The notes under the pieces are model-generated. The model did not search any database. It was not told the DNA's origin and was given only the letters and a program-made list of their open reading frames with translations. A stretch of 64,000 bases of DNA from CAVPHV01 sp963704825. Lineage in GTDB: Bacteria; Actinomycetota; Acidimicrobiia; Spongiisociales; UBA5794. Where the stretch lies: the NCBI GenBank assembly GCA_963704825.1, contig CAVPHV010000003.1:315617-379616 (forward strand), in the 5' to 3' direction. The number at the start of each line of letters is the position of its first letter. Within the stretch, counting starts at the first letter, position 1. This document shows positions 9,198-20,079 of this stretch, in pieces. The translations under genes were made by a program, and so were the position numbers.

Positions 9198-9228
9198 TTG
9201 CCCCAAAGCCTCAGCAGCCTTCTAGGAT
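9198..9228 (+). promoter_or_regulatory. Putative promoter for secA
   Basis: TTGCCC at 9198-9203 and TAGGAT at 9223-9228, spacer 19. The -10-like box ends 9 bases before the secA ATG and no ribosome-binding site is visible, so transcription would be leaderless. Prediction by eye only. Confidence 0.35.
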
Positions 9229-9237
9229 GGCCATCTC

Positions 9238-11888
<2,651 letters not shown>

Positions 11889-11930
11889 GGCACTGCGGTC
11901 CCACAACACAAGAGGTACGCTGCTACTCCT

Positions 11931-13038
11931 ATGACCGATCAAGACCCTCGCGCCCAGCTCAAAGACCTCCGTTCTCGCCTCGACGACGCCCGGAGGTTCC
12001 TTTGACGTCGAAGGCAAGACCGCAGAGCTCGAAGAGCTGAAGAAGGCTGCTTCGGAGCCGGATCTCTGGAACGATCAAAACCGGGCCCGCCGCATCACCC
12101 GCAAGCTGGCGCGTTACGAGGCCACGATCAACCAGGTCGCAGGACTCGCGGGCTCGATCGACGACGCTGAGGTGTTGCTCGAGCTCGCCACTGAGGAAGA
12201 CGACGCGGGTGCTTCAGCTGAGGTTGCGGCCGAACTCCTCGGGATCGAGGCCGAGTTGTCGAAGCTCGAGCGCGAGACGCTCTTCTTCGGAGAGTACGAC
12301 GACCACACCGCCATCGTGAGCGTTCACGCCGGGGCGGGGGGAGTCGACGCCCAGGATTGGGCTGAGATGCTGCTGCGAATGTACGTTCGCTACCTGGAGC
12401 GGAGCGACTTTGGCGTGGAGATCGACGAGATTCAGCCCGGCGACGAGGCCGGGATCAAGTCGGCCACGATCACCATCCGCGGGGATTACGCCTACGGCAA
12501 CTTCGAGGGCGAGCGAGGCGTACATCGTCTGGTGCGGATCAGTCCCTTCGATTCCGCGGCGCGGCGCCACACCTCGTTTGCCGGCGTTGACGTGATCCCC
12601 GAGGTGGAACTCGAGGAGGTCGAGATCGATACGGACGATTTGAAGATCGACACGTTCCGCTCTTCGGGGGCCGGCGGGCAGCACGTCAACGTCACCGACT
12701 CTGCGGTGCGGATCACCCATCTCCCCACCGGGGTCGTGGTCAGCTGTCAGGCAGAGCGGTCTCAGATCCAGAATCGGGCCCGGGCGATGCAGTTGCTGGC
12801 AGCCCGGTTGGCGGTACTCGCCCGCCAGGATCGGCAGAAGGAGATCGACGCGGTACGCGGCGAGCAGACCGAGGCGGGGTGGGGCCGCCAGATCCGTTCG
12901 TACGTTCTCCAGCCCTATCAACTGGTGAAGGATCTACGCACGGACCTCGAGGTCGGCAACGTCACCGGGGTGCTCGATGGCGACATTGACAGGTTCATCG
13001 ACGCGTACCTGCACTGGCGCAGATCTGAGGCAGGGTGA
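11931..13038 (+). CDS. prfB: Peptide chain release factor 2 (programmed +1 frameshift)
   Basis: Translation starts at ATG 11931 and meets an in-frame TGA at 12003 after 24 codons. A +1 shift at CTT TGA C continues into the 57-codon stretch before 12172 and the whole release factor, about 368 residues. The catalytic GGQ loop is FRSSGAGGQHVNVTDSAVRI, and HLPTGVVVSCQAERSQIQN follows. RF2 recognises UGA and UAA, so the internal UGA makes synthesis autoregulatory. It is followed by ftsE-ftsX-smpB, a common gene order. Confidence 0.93.
11991..12006 (+). promoter_or_regulatory. prfB programmed +1 frameshift site
   Basis: The sequence CGGAGGTTCCTTTGAC has a Shine-Dalgarno-like GGAGG three bases before the CTT slippery codon, followed by the in-frame stop TGA and C. 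The same spacing and order (SD-like, 3 nt, CTT TGA C) is known from the Escherichia coli prfB site. RF2 shortage lets the ribosome slip +1, completing the protein. Confidence 0.93.
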
Positions 13039-13056
13039 GCGCTGACCGGAGGGTGG

Positions 13057-13084
13057 TTGGACTAATCCACGTCGCTGGTACCAT
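13057..13084 (+). promoter_or_regulatory. Putative promoter for ftsE-ftsX-smpB
   Basis: TTGGAC at 13057-13062 and TACCAT at 13079-13084 with a 16-base spacer lie in the 121-base gap between prfB and ftsE. Transcription would start near 13091, giving a leader of about 70 bases. Prediction by eye. Confidence 0.4.
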
Positions 13085-13159
13085 TTCGCCGCTGGCGGAG
13101 GTAGGGGCCGTGCTCAATTCGGGTGGACCCGTCTGGGCCGCCCGAAAGGCTGAATCTCC

Positions 13160-14098
13160 ATGATCCGTCTCCAGAATGTCACGAAGGTATACGACGGCGG
13201 CGTCGTAGCCGTCAAGAATGCGTCCCTTGAAATCGCCAAGGGCGAGTTTGTGTTTCTCGTGGGACCATCCGGCTCGGGGAAGTCGACCCTCATTCGGCTG
13301 ATGATGCGCGAGGAGAAGCCGACAGACGGCGATCTCTGGGTGGCCGGCAAGCACGCTTCCGATCTGCCCAGCTGGAAGGTGCCCCACCTGCGGCGCTCCA
13401 TCGGCACCGTCTTCCAAGACTTCAAGCTGTTGCCGAACAAGACGGTGTACGAGAACGTCTCATTTGCCATGGAAGTAACCGGGCGCGCTCGGCAGGTTTC
13501 GCGCACCCAGGTGCCGCAAGTGCTCAAGCTCGTCGGCCTTTCGGCCAAGGCCGACCGCTATCCCCGCCAGCTCTCCGGTGGTGAGCAACAGCGGGTGTCT
13601 TTGGCCCGGGCCTTCGTTAACCGTCCGCTGATCGTCCTGGCCGACGAGCCGACCGGGAACCTCGACCCGGGCACCTCAGTCGGCATCATGCGGATCCTCG
13701 ATCGAATCAACCGCACCGGCACCACGGTGGTGATGGCTACTCATGATCACGCCATTGTCGATGCCATGCGTCGTCGCGTCGTCCAGCTCGACCAAGGCCA
13801 CATCGTGCGGGACCAGAGCCGAGGCGTCTACGACCGCACCGCCGAAGGCAAGGCGGCACGACAGTTGACGTCCTCGACACCGGTTGCGCCTTCGGCGGCG
13901 CCCAAGGTTGCCGCACCGGTGGCTCCCAGCCCGCCGGCGACCGACGATGTCGGCAACGCGGTCGAGCCGGCTGTTGCGCCTGAAACCGCCGAGGTTGAGG
14001 CTGTGTTTGATGAGGTCGCCGAGGTTGCGGCTGCCGAGGTTGCGGCTGCCGAGGCTGAGGCTGCCGGGGTTGAAGCCGACGACGAGGACGCAACCTGA
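13160..14098 (+). CDS. ftsE: Cell-division ABC ATPase FtsE with Ala/Glu-rich tail
   Basis: 312 residues. The first ~225 are a standard FtsE: Walker A VGPSGSGKST, VFQDFKLLPNKTVYENV (Q-loop, diagnostic of FtsE), signature QLSGGEQQRVSLARA, Walker B LIVLADEPTGNLDP and switch ATHDH. FtsEX transmits division signals to periplasmic cell-wall hydrolases. The C-terminal ~80 residues are unusual: Pro/Ala-rich, then short repeats of the EVAAA type encoded by 15-base direct repeats. The stop overlaps the ftsX start (TGATG). Confidence 0.93.
   Translation: MIRLQNVTKVYDGGVVAVKNASLEIAKGEFVFLVGPSGSGKSTLIRLMMREEKPTDGDLWVAGKHASDLPSWKVPHLRRSIGTVFQDFKLLPNKTVYENVSFAMEVTGRARQVSRTQVPQVLKLVGLSAKADRYPRQLSGGEQQRVSLARAFVNRPLIVLADEPTGNLDPGTSVGIMRILDRINRTGTTVVMATHDHAIVDAMRRRVVQLDQGHIVRDQSRGVYDRTAEGKAARQLTSSTPVAPSAAPKVAAPVAPSPPATDDVGNAVEPAVAPETAEVEAVFDEVAEVAAAEVAAAEAEAAGVEADDEDAT
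14021..14065 (+). repeat. 15-bp tandem repeats in the ftsE tail
   Basis: GAGGTTGCGGCTGCC occurs twice exactly (14021-14035, 14036-14050), followed by a third copy with two changes (14051-14065). The unit is five codons long and encodes EVAAA-like steps, so length changes would preserve the frame. Confidence 0.85.
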
Positions 14099-14979
14099 TG
14101 CGGATTCAGTATGTACTGGTCGAGGCCTTCAACAACATCCGGCGCAACGCCCTTGTGGTTCTTGGGGCCATCCTCGCCGTGTTCATCTCATTGTTCCTCA
14201 CCTTTGGCACGCTGATCTTCGGCGAGATTGCCAGGATCAACACCGTGCGGTGGTCCGAAGACGTCAGGGTGATCGCCTTCGTGCGCGATGACTTCCGGGA
14301 GGTCGAAGAACTCCAGCGGACGGTCCTCGATTGGGAAGAGGTCGACGCCGTCTTCTTCGTCTCCAAGGCGGATGCCTACCAAGAGGCTCTCGAACTGTTC
14401 AAGAACAACCAGTCCGTCTTGCGGGTCATCGAGGAAAACCCGGGAATCGTCCCGGCGTCCCTGCGAGTGCGTCCCGTTGAGCTGGATCAGTACCAAATCA
14501 TCGAGCAGCGATTACAGAATTCTGCAGGTGTGTCCGAAGTGAGATCCGCCGGACCGGCGGTCGACCAGATCGCGGCAATTCGTGACGGCTTGCGCGTCTT
14601 CTTCTGGGTGTTGGCCGTCGCCCTCGGCGTGGCCGCGGTGGCCCTGATTGCCAACACGATTCACATGGCCATCTACGCTCGGCGAGAAGAACTCGAGATC
14701 ATGAAGTTGGTGGGTGCGGGCGGTTGGTTTGTGCGCACTCCGTTCCTGCTCGAGGGGATGATCGAGGGATTCCTCGGTGCTCTGGTAGCCGTCGGAGTGG
14801 TGTGGGGTCTTTACGAGTTGTCGATAAGCAACCTCGAAGGCTTGCCGACCTACATCGAGATCGACATCGGCAACGACTTCCTGACTCGCTGGGGTTTGAT
14901 CATTCTCGGCTTCGGCGTGCTGGTCGGAGCCGTTGGATCGTTGCTCAGCCTCGCCGTCCACCGCTACATCCGCGCCTAG
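14098..14979 (+). CDS. ftsX: Cell-division protein FtsX
   Basis: 293 residues, typical FtsX topology: an N-terminal helix (LVVLGAILAVFISLFLTFG), an extracytoplasmic domain of ~120 residues with a QLQ-type regulatory region, then three helices. YARREELEIMKLVGAGGWFVRTPFLLEG is the conserved cytoplasmic loop before the last helices. It partners FtsE in the membrane. The stop shares one base with the smpB GTG start. Confidence 0.93.
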   Translation: MRIQYVLVEAFNNIRRNALVVLGAILAVFISLFLTFGTLIFGEIARINTVRWSEDVRVIAFVRDDFREVEELQRTVLDWEEVDAVFFVSKADAYQEALELFKNNQSVLRVIEENPGIVPASLRVRPVELDQYQIIEQRLQNSAGVSEVRSAGPAVDQIAAIRDGLRVFFWVLAVALGVAAVALIANTIHMAIYARREELEIMKLVGAGGWFVRTPFLLEGMIEGFLGALVAVGVVWGLYELSISNLEGLPTYIEIDIGNDFLTRWGLIILGFGVLVGAVGSLLSLAVHRYIRA

Positions 14980-15452
14980 TGGCCAAGCCAGACGACGGCC
15001 GCAAGATTGTTGCCTCCAATCGCAAGGCGCGACACGACTACGAGATCGTCGATACCTACGAGTGCGGCATCGTGCTCCAGGGGTCAGAAGTCAAAAGCCT
15101 GCGCGCCGGTCAGGTGCAGCTCAAGGACGCCTACGCCGAGTTCCGTGGCGCCGACCTGTGGCTCGAGAACATGCATATTGCGCCCTATCAGTTCGCCCGG
15201 GGTGGTGGTCATGACCCGGAGCGGGCCCGCAAGCTGCTGCTCCACAAGTTCGAACTCGAACGGCTCATCGGGAAGGTCAACGAAGCCGGCCTGACGCTGG
15301 TCCCGCTCTCGATCTACTTCACTCACGGTCTTGCCAAGGTCGAGCTGGCGCTCGGCAAAGGCCGTCGCCGCTACGACAAGCGCCAGGCGATTCGTGCCCG
15401 GGAAGAGAAGCGGGAAATGGATCGCGCCATGGGTCGGGCCCGCCGGAACTAG
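14979..15452 (+). CDS. smpB: SsrA-binding protein SmpB
   Basis: 157 residues from GTG 14979, which overlaps the ftsX stop by one base. Family motifs: ARHDYEIVDTYECGIVLQGSEVKSLR, the tmRNA-binding GGGHDPERARKLLLHK, and the basic C-terminal helix GKGRRRYDKRQAIRAREEKREM, which enters the ribosomal mRNA channel. It brings tmRNA to stalled ribosomes; its RNA partner ssrA lies 3.2 kb downstream in this window, on the same strand. Confidence 0.95.
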   Translation: MAKPDDGRKIVASNRKARHDYEIVDTYECGIVLQGSEVKSLRAGQVQLKDAYAEFRGADLWLENMHIAPYQFARGGGHDPERARKLLLHKFELERLIGKVNEAGLTLVPLSIYFTHGLAKVELALGKGRRRYDKRQAIRAREEKREMDRAMGRARRN

Positions 15453-15528
15453 TGTCCCGGCCGGAAGGGCACGAGACGGTGATGACGACCTTCGTGGACG
15501 ATCGCCTTCACTGTGGCTCTCAGGGGCG

Positions 15529-16401
15529 TTACGTTCGTGCGGCGAGCGCTTCCAGTTCCGTGAAGATGTTTGCCACCTGTTCGAGCGGCAGCGCCCCGGA
15601 AACCCGCAGCAGCACGGTTCCGTTGGTGTCGGTGACGACCCAGTAGGGGAACGATGTGGTGCCGAGCTGGCCGGCAAGTGTGAGGTCGTCATCGACCAGG
15701 ACCGGGAAGGGTAGTTGCAGTTCGTCGAGGTAGGGCTCGAGTGGATTGCCCCGGGTGTCGTCTCGCGAGGTGGTGATCGAAACCAGCTCGACGTTGGGGA
15801 AGCTCGATTTGCTCTGCTCCCAGAAGGCGGAAAGCTCCGGCAGCTCCTGCTGGCAGTACGGGCACCAGTGAGCCCACACCATCCACACCCTGGCCTTGTC
15901 GCTGCTCGACGGGTAGCTGACGGTCGTTGCGCCGTAGTATTCGGTGCCCGAAACCTCGCCGAGGGTGAGTCCTCCGGCCACGGCCGGATCGTTCTGAACG
16001 CTCTCGAAGGGAGGCAGGCTGCCCTCGGGAATGCGCTGCGCAGGCACGGCTACCCCAGAACTAGATGCGGCCCCGGCTGCCGCAACCTCGATGCCGTCGA
16101 GCTGGTCGCTGAGGGCGTTCGCCTGGTCGCGAACCGAGGCAACGTCGAGATCGAGTTCCGTCAGAGAGGCACCGAGGGAAACGAGGTCATCAGCGTTTGA
16201 GTTGACCTCGTTGAGGATGACGATCTGCAGCGTGACCACAACGGCCAGTAGCGCGGCGCCGATGATGAGGGCTGCGGTGCGAAGGCCCGAACCCCCGGTG
16301 GGGGCGGCGGTCCCGGCGGTCGGTTTCACAGTTTCCCCGACCTCAACGGTGGGCATTGGATCGGCAAGGACGGTCGGTGTCGGGTCGAGTTGGTCTTCCA
16401 T
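15529..16401 (-). CDS. Membrane-anchored thioredoxin-like (TlpA/redoxin) protein
   Basis: 290 residues. A cytoplasmic N-terminus of ~45 residues leads to one membrane helix (ALIIGAALLAVVVTLQIVI) and a short coiled-coil stretch (DLDVASVRDQANALSDQLDG). An extracytoplasmic thioredoxin-fold domain follows, with the active site WAHWCPYCQQELPEL and a cis-Pro region TTSFPYW. It would act as a thiol-disulfide oxidoreductase outside the membrane, as TlpA/ResA proteins do. It is convergent with smpB and followed by a transporter gene on the same strand; no cytochrome-maturation gene is adjacent. Confidence 0.8.
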   Translation of the reverse strand: MEDQLDPTPTVLADPMPTVEVGETVKPTAGTAAPTGGSGLRTAALIIGAALLAVVVTLQIVILNEVNSNADDLVSLGASLTELDLDVASVRDQANALSDQLDGIEVAAAGAASSSGVAVPAQRIPEGSLPPFESVQNDPAVAGGLTLGEVSGTEYYGATTVSYPSSSDKARVWMVWAHWCPYCQQELPELSAFWEQSKSSFPNVELVSITTSRDDTRGNPLEPYLDELQLPFPVLVDDDLTLAGQLGTTSFPYWVVTDTNGTVLLRVSGALPLEQVANIFTELEALAART

Positions 16402-16448
16402 GAGGGGGAGTATGGCTCCATTGCGGAACTGTGCGAAACGGCGCCTCG

Positions 16449-17429
16449 CTACTTGGCGCGGACGAGAGGGTGATCCTGTGCCTTTGGCGCCGTGTCGGGG
16501 CCTCGTCGCTGGCGGCGAGCCGCGGTTGCCCTCGAGACACTCACGATCAGGATCCCGCAGAGAACGATCAGCGAACCGATGATGCGATCTACCGTGAGTT
16601 CCTCATCGAGGATCAGCCAGGCGAAGATGGCGACCTCGATGATCTGCGCCGACGCAATGACCCCGGCGTGGAGCGCATTGAGGGTGCGCATCGCGTGGTG
16701 CCAGATCGTGAAGGCGAACGCGGTGTTCACCACGCCGAGGATCAGCAGCAGCAGAACGGTTTGGGGGGTGAAGGTCGGCCACGTTTCCACGGCCAGTGCG
16801 ATCACCAGAAGCACCACGCTTCCCAGCGCCATGGGGATGAGGGTTGCGTCGAGGGCCGCCGTCTTGCCGTCGCGCAGGATCTTGCGCTGCAGGAGATTGG
16901 ATGCGCCGATTCCACAAGCGGCGAGGGCGGCCAGCGTGATGCCGAGCGCCTCACTGCCTTCGGGCACCGCAGGGAAGAACACGTACATCCCTCCGACCAC
17001 GACGCCAACGCCGACCCATTCCCAGCCCGAGGTCGGCTCCTTCACGAGCATTCCGGCCGTGAGGGCGAGGACGAGGGGGATTCCCGCCTGAAAGACGAAG
17101 TTGAACGTTACGGTGTCGACCTCGTCGAGGCCGAGGAACATCACCGCCGGAACGAACGTGTAGAGAACGATACCGAGGGCAACCAACCGCTTCGCCGAGC
17201 TGCGCTCGACCTGGGGAGGCATCGCCCCGTATCGAGCCAGCCGATAGGCGAATAGGGCGATGGCTCCGATCAGGTAGCGCAACGCGGCGAACGTCAGCGG
17301 CGGGAGATCCTCCAGGCCGATCTTGATGTAGATGAACGATGACGCCCACAGCAGAGTTGCCAGCACGGCGAGGCCGACTGCCGCCGACGTTGAAGGGGGA
17401 CGGCCTTCGCGAAGTGTCCGTTCCCCCAA
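16449..17429 (-). CDS. EamA/DMT-family transporter
   Basis: 326 residues with ten predicted membrane helices in two EamA repeats (repeat 1 begins AVLATLLWASSFIYIKIGL, repeat 2 ITLAALAACGIGASNLLQRK). The basic C-terminal tail is cytoplasmic. Members export metabolites or take up small solutes; substrate unknown. The start is a TTG at 17429, supported by a GAGGTG ribosome-binding site six bases upstream and the absence of an ATG or GTG before the first helix. Confidence 0.8.
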   Translation of the reverse strand: MGERTLREGRPPSTSAAVGLAVLATLLWASSFIYIKIGLEDLPPLTFAALRYLIGAIALFAYRLARYGAMPPQVERSSAKRLVALGIVLYTFVPAVMFLGLDEVDTVTFNFVFQAGIPLVLALTAGMLVKEPTSGWEWVGVGVVVGGMYVFFPAVPEGSEALGITLAALAACGIGASNLLQRKILRDGKTAALDATLIPMALGSVVLLVIALAVETWPTFTPQTVLLLLILGVVNTAFAFTIWHHAMRTLNALHAGVIASAQIIEVAIFAWLILDEELTVDRIIGSLIVLCGILIVSVSRATAARRQRRGPDTAPKAQDHPLVRAK

Positions 17430-17437
17430 ACGTCACC

Positions 17438-18529
17438 TCATCCGACGGTCACGATGGCGTGTTCCACTCGGCGCAGTACCTCTCCGGCGGCGTCATCGTC
17501 GGCGACGAGGTCGTGGCGCTCCGTATCGACCGTGATCACCGGTGTCGAAGAATGTGACGCGATCCACTTCTCGTGGCGGTCGTAGATGCGTCGCAGGAAG
17601 TCGACATCGAGTTCCCGTTCTGCCTCCCGATCGCGCCGCTTGATGCGCTCCATGGTGACCTCAAACGGAGCCCACAGATAGATGATGAGATCCGGGAGGG
17701 GGAGCGCGCGCTCCAGCACGCCGTACAGCGTCATGAGCGTCTCGAGATCGTTGTCGTCGTAGGCCCCGGCATCACGATACGCGGGGAAGAAGACCCTGGC
17801 GTCCTCAACGATGCAGCGTTCCTGCAGCACCGGCCCGGTCATGTCTCGCACCTTGAGGTGCTGCTCGGCGCGTCGACCCAGGTAGTAGGAATTCATTCGG
17901 AATCCGAGGTCGCTGAGGTTCGAGTACACATCGGAGAGGTAGGGGTTTTCGTCGATCGGTTCTTCGAGTACCTGCCAGTTGTCGAAACGATTCATCAAGC
18001 CGATGAGGGTTGTCTTGCCAACACCGATCGGTCCGGAGACTGCAACGTACGGGCCCTTCTCGATATCACGCAGATCGATTTCGATCTTGGCGTCAGCCAG
18101 CATTATCTCGAGGTCGTCGAGATTGCGGGCGATGTCGTGATTGAGCACTCCGTCGATCATCAGGTTGTTGGCGCCGAGTTCAGAGGTGCGGAAGTCCGTC
18201 TGGATCCCAATGCAGCGCGTGCCGCGTCCAAAGGCAACTCCCGCCTCGATGCAAGCTCCCTCGTCGGGGACGCGTCCGTCGAGGGTGAAGACCAACAGGT
18301 CGGATTCCTCGACGGCCTGCAAGTTGGCCCGGAAGATCTGGTCGCGGGCCTCGGCTGGAGTCATCCCCGAATCGATCAGTCGGTTGAGTAGCCCGGCGTC
18401 CTCCTGTGGAAACCAGGTGTCATAACCGGCCTTGTCGAGGATCTCCTTCACCCGTAGGTTGAAGGCTCGCTCGGCCTCGTTGAACAAACCGGCGGCGTAG
18501 TACGCCTTCGGACGCTTCATCCCCTCCAT
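17438..18529 (-). CDS. Nucleoside 2-deoxyribosyltransferase / deoxynucleoside kinase fusion
   Basis: 363 residues from the ATG at 18529. Residues ~1-150 resemble nucleoside 2-deoxyribosyltransferases: YYAAGLFNEAER and DGRVPDEGACIEAGVAFGRG, with the catalytic Glu expected in the latter. Residues ~165-363 are a deoxynucleoside kinase: P-loop AVSGPIGVGKTTL, LQERCIVEDARVFFP, the lid-type RIKRRDREAERELDVDFL and DRHEKWI. The first domain exchanges bases on deoxyribose, the second phosphorylates deoxynucleosides, so one chain may salvage deoxynucleosides to dNMPs. An in-frame extension to 18616 is possible but is non-conserved in appearance. The gene is divergent from tmRNA. Confidence 0.85.
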   Translation of the reverse strand: MEGMKRPKAYYAAGLFNEAERAFNLRVKEILDKAGYDTWFPQEDAGLLNRLIDSGMTPAEARDQIFRANLQAVEESDLLVFTLDGRVPDEGACIEAGVAFGRGTRCIGIQTDFRTSELGANNLMIDGVLNHDIARNLDDLEIMLADAKIEIDLRDIEKGPYVAVSGPIGVGKTTLIGLMNRFDNWQVLEEPIDENPYLSDVYSNLSDLGFRMNSYYLGRRAEQHLKVRDMTGPVLQERCIVEDARVFFPAYRDAGAYDDNDLETLMTLYGVLERALPLPDLIIYLWAPFEVTMERIKRRDREAERELDVDFLRRIYDRHEKWIASHSSTPVITVDTERHDLVADDDAAGEVLRRVEHAIVTVG

Positions 18530-18655
18530 GGCGTCTATCCCTTCTAGCCGAGTCGCCCGCACGCACCAGCCGACTTGGTGCCACGCAGCGTAGTCGCGTA
18601 GGACGATGCGTTGCACATGCGGTATCCTGGGTCGGCTGACGGATCAGCACCCATG

Positions 18656-19008
18656 GGGGTGAAACGGTTTCGACTGTGAGGGTTGAGGCGCCGGAAGCGA
18701 GCCGAGGAACCCCGGAGTCCTCGTTAAATGGCCGGGAAACCAATACGTGCCGACAACGAACTGGCACTGGCCGCTTAACAAAAAGCGACCTGTCCGCCCG
18801 GGGGGTCCCTGCCTCACCGGAACCGGGCAACGCAATGCAGGGTGCTCCCGCCGGGATGCCGGGACCGGCGGGTCAAGACCAATTCCGGATAGGGCCGAGG
18901 GAAACTAGCCGACAGAGTCCCCCGGTTCCGAAAGCTCGCTGTTGGCTGCGCTCGGAGATGCCGACGCTGATACCTCATAGGACGGGGGTTCAACTCCCCC
19001 CACCTCCA
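18656..19008 (+). ncRNA. ssrA: tmRNA
   Basis: The 5' end GGGGGUGAAACGGUUUCGAC and the 3' T-arm GGGGGTTCAACTCCCCC flank a 353-base RNA. The acceptor stem pairs GGGGGUG (18656-18662) with CACCUCC (19001-19007), leaving A19008 as discriminator; CCA is not encoded. The tag frame starts at GCC 18749 and ends at TAA 18776, encoding ADNELALAA, with the LAA end recognised by Clp-type proteases. It rescues stalled ribosomes together with SmpB. A TATCCT -10-like box at 18624-18629 may mark the promoter, with a ~25-base 5' leader removed by RNase P. Confidence 0.97.
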
Positions 19009-19011
19009 CAC

Positions 19012-19037
19012 AAGCCCGGCCCCTTGGGGCCGGGCTT
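19012..19037 (+). terminator. Terminator hairpin 1 after tmRNA
   Basis: Perfect 12-bp stem AAGCCCGGCCCC / GGGGCCGGGCTT with a TT loop, four bases past the tmRNA end. There is no U-run, as is usual in GC-rich actinobacteria. Confidence 0.75.
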
Positions 19038-19066
19038 GATCCGCGTGGGGGCGCCCTCCTCCACAC

Positions 19067-19092
19067 AAGCCCGGCCCCTTGGGGCCGGGCTT
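19067..19092 (+). terminator. Terminator hairpin 2 after tmRNA
   Basis: An exact second copy of the same 12-bp hairpin, 55 bases downstream of the first; it probably acts as a back-up terminator. Confidence 0.7.
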
Positions 19093-19229
19093 GATCCGCG
19101 TGGGGGCGCCCCCTTCCATCAGGGGGTCTCAGTAGAAGTATTGGCATCCGCCGGTAGAAACACGCATCGGGTAGGGGCAACAACTGAAGCGGGCTGGGTC
19201 CGTTTCCGGTCCTCCAGATCCGACCGGAT

Positions 19230-19253
19230 CCGCGCCTGTGAGATCAGGCGCGG
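19230..19253 (-). terminator. Terminator hairpin at the cupin gene's end
   Basis: CCGCGCCTG / CAGGCGCGG form a perfect 9-bp stem with a 6-base loop, overlapping the stop codon of the minus-strand cupin gene. Confidence 0.55.
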
Positions 19254-19810
19254 TCTGACGTCAGCGGCGGAAGCGTGCGGCCGAGCAGCCGAGCGATCCT
19301 GCTGACCGCGGGCACAAGCAACCCGATGAATCCGGTTGTCACGAACACGTCCCGATACTCGCGAGCCAGGAGGGCAGAGTCGAGTGGCCCGGCGTCGTCG
19401 CCAAGCCGGCCCGCAGTGGTGAAGAAGGCGGTTGTTCGCAGCGCGGGGCGCGTTTCCCAACGCACGACAGCAGAATCCGTCATGGAAGCGTTCCTTGCCT
19501 TGTGCCGTGTCCCCCGCGGTATCTCGATCGTGTCTCCTGCACCCAACACGCGCTCGGTGCCGTCGATGACGAACAACATCTCGCCGTGTTCGATCTCGAA
19601 GTGTTCGCTCTGATTCGGGTGATAGTGGGTCGGAGGAAACGGTGACCGCGGCAAGTACTCGACGCGCTGCTCGTGGATCGGCTCTCCGTTGTCGTCGATT
19701 GAGCGGAGGAACCAGACCCGAGATGCAGAATTCTCAAAAGTCGGAGTGCTCTTCGAAGCGCCCTCCCATTGCTGGTGGTTGAGCTTCGGGACCTCGTGAT
19801 CGGTGTTCAT
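19244..19810 (-). CDS. Cupin-domain protein
   Basis: 188 residues from ATG 19810, after an AGAGAGG ribosome-binding site. Residues ~50-125 form a single cupin barrel: THYHPNQSEHFEIEHGEM (motif 1, with the metal-binding His and Glu) and GDTIEIPRGTRHKARN (motif 2). The C-terminal ~60 residues contain a hydrophobic stretch (VFVTTGFIGLLVPAVSRI) that may be membrane-associated. Cupins of this kind bind metals or small ligands; function unknown. The gene lies between the tmRNA hairpin units and a degenerate third copy, so it may have been inserted there. Confidence 0.75.
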   Translation of the reverse strand: MNTDHEVPKLNHQQWEGASKSTPTFENSASRVWFLRSIDDNGEPIHEQRVEYLPRSPFPPTHYHPNQSEHFEIEHGEMLFVIDGTERVLGAGDTIEIPRGTRHKARNASMTDSAVVRWETRPALRTTAFFTTAGRLGDDAGPLDSALLAREYRDVFVTTGFIGLLVPAVSRIARLLGRTLPPLTSDRA

Positions 19811-19995
19811 GCCAACCCTCTCTCTTCGTTTGTGCAGACACACGACTCGCTCAAACTCTCTCCTGTCTTCGCGTCGGTCCTGGGCTGCGCTCATCGCTCG
19901 CGGAAAGGGTGTCATACGGTCGGTACCGGGGCCAGCGTGGTGCCAACCCTTCGAAACGGGGGTCTGCCCCACCCCGAGAACCTTGCCTGCACCAT

Positions 19996-20062
19996 GCGGC
20001 CCTTCAGGGCCGGGTCTGATCAAGTGTGGGGGCGCCCTCTTCCACGCAAAGCCGGCCACTGG
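19996..20062 (+). repeat. Degenerate third copy of the tmRNA-linked hairpin unit
   Basis: The stretch with CGGCCCTTCAGGGCCGGG, then TCTGATCAAGTGTGGGGGCG and CCCTCTTCCACGCAAAGCCGG, matches the 55-bp tmRNA units at roughly three-quarters of positions, including the start of a next hairpin. It directly abuts the broken ABC ATPase gene. Confidence 0.65.
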
Positions 20063-20079
20063 GCGGCCCCGCGAAACGC

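Larger units (their letters stand above)
19003..19112 (+). repeat. Two tandem 55-bp hairpin units after tmRNA
   Basis: The sequence beginning CCTCCACACAAGCCCGGCCC recurs exactly 55 bases later (19003 and 19058). Each unit holds the last bases of the tmRNA acceptor stem, a hairpin, and GATCCGCGTGGGGGCGCCC. The duplication therefore includes the very 3' end of the tmRNA gene. Confidence 0.9.

Noticed and set aside
16431..17255. Plus-strand frame of 274 codons over the DMT transporter
   Set aside because: It is highly charged low-complexity sequence antisense to a clear ten-helix transporter.
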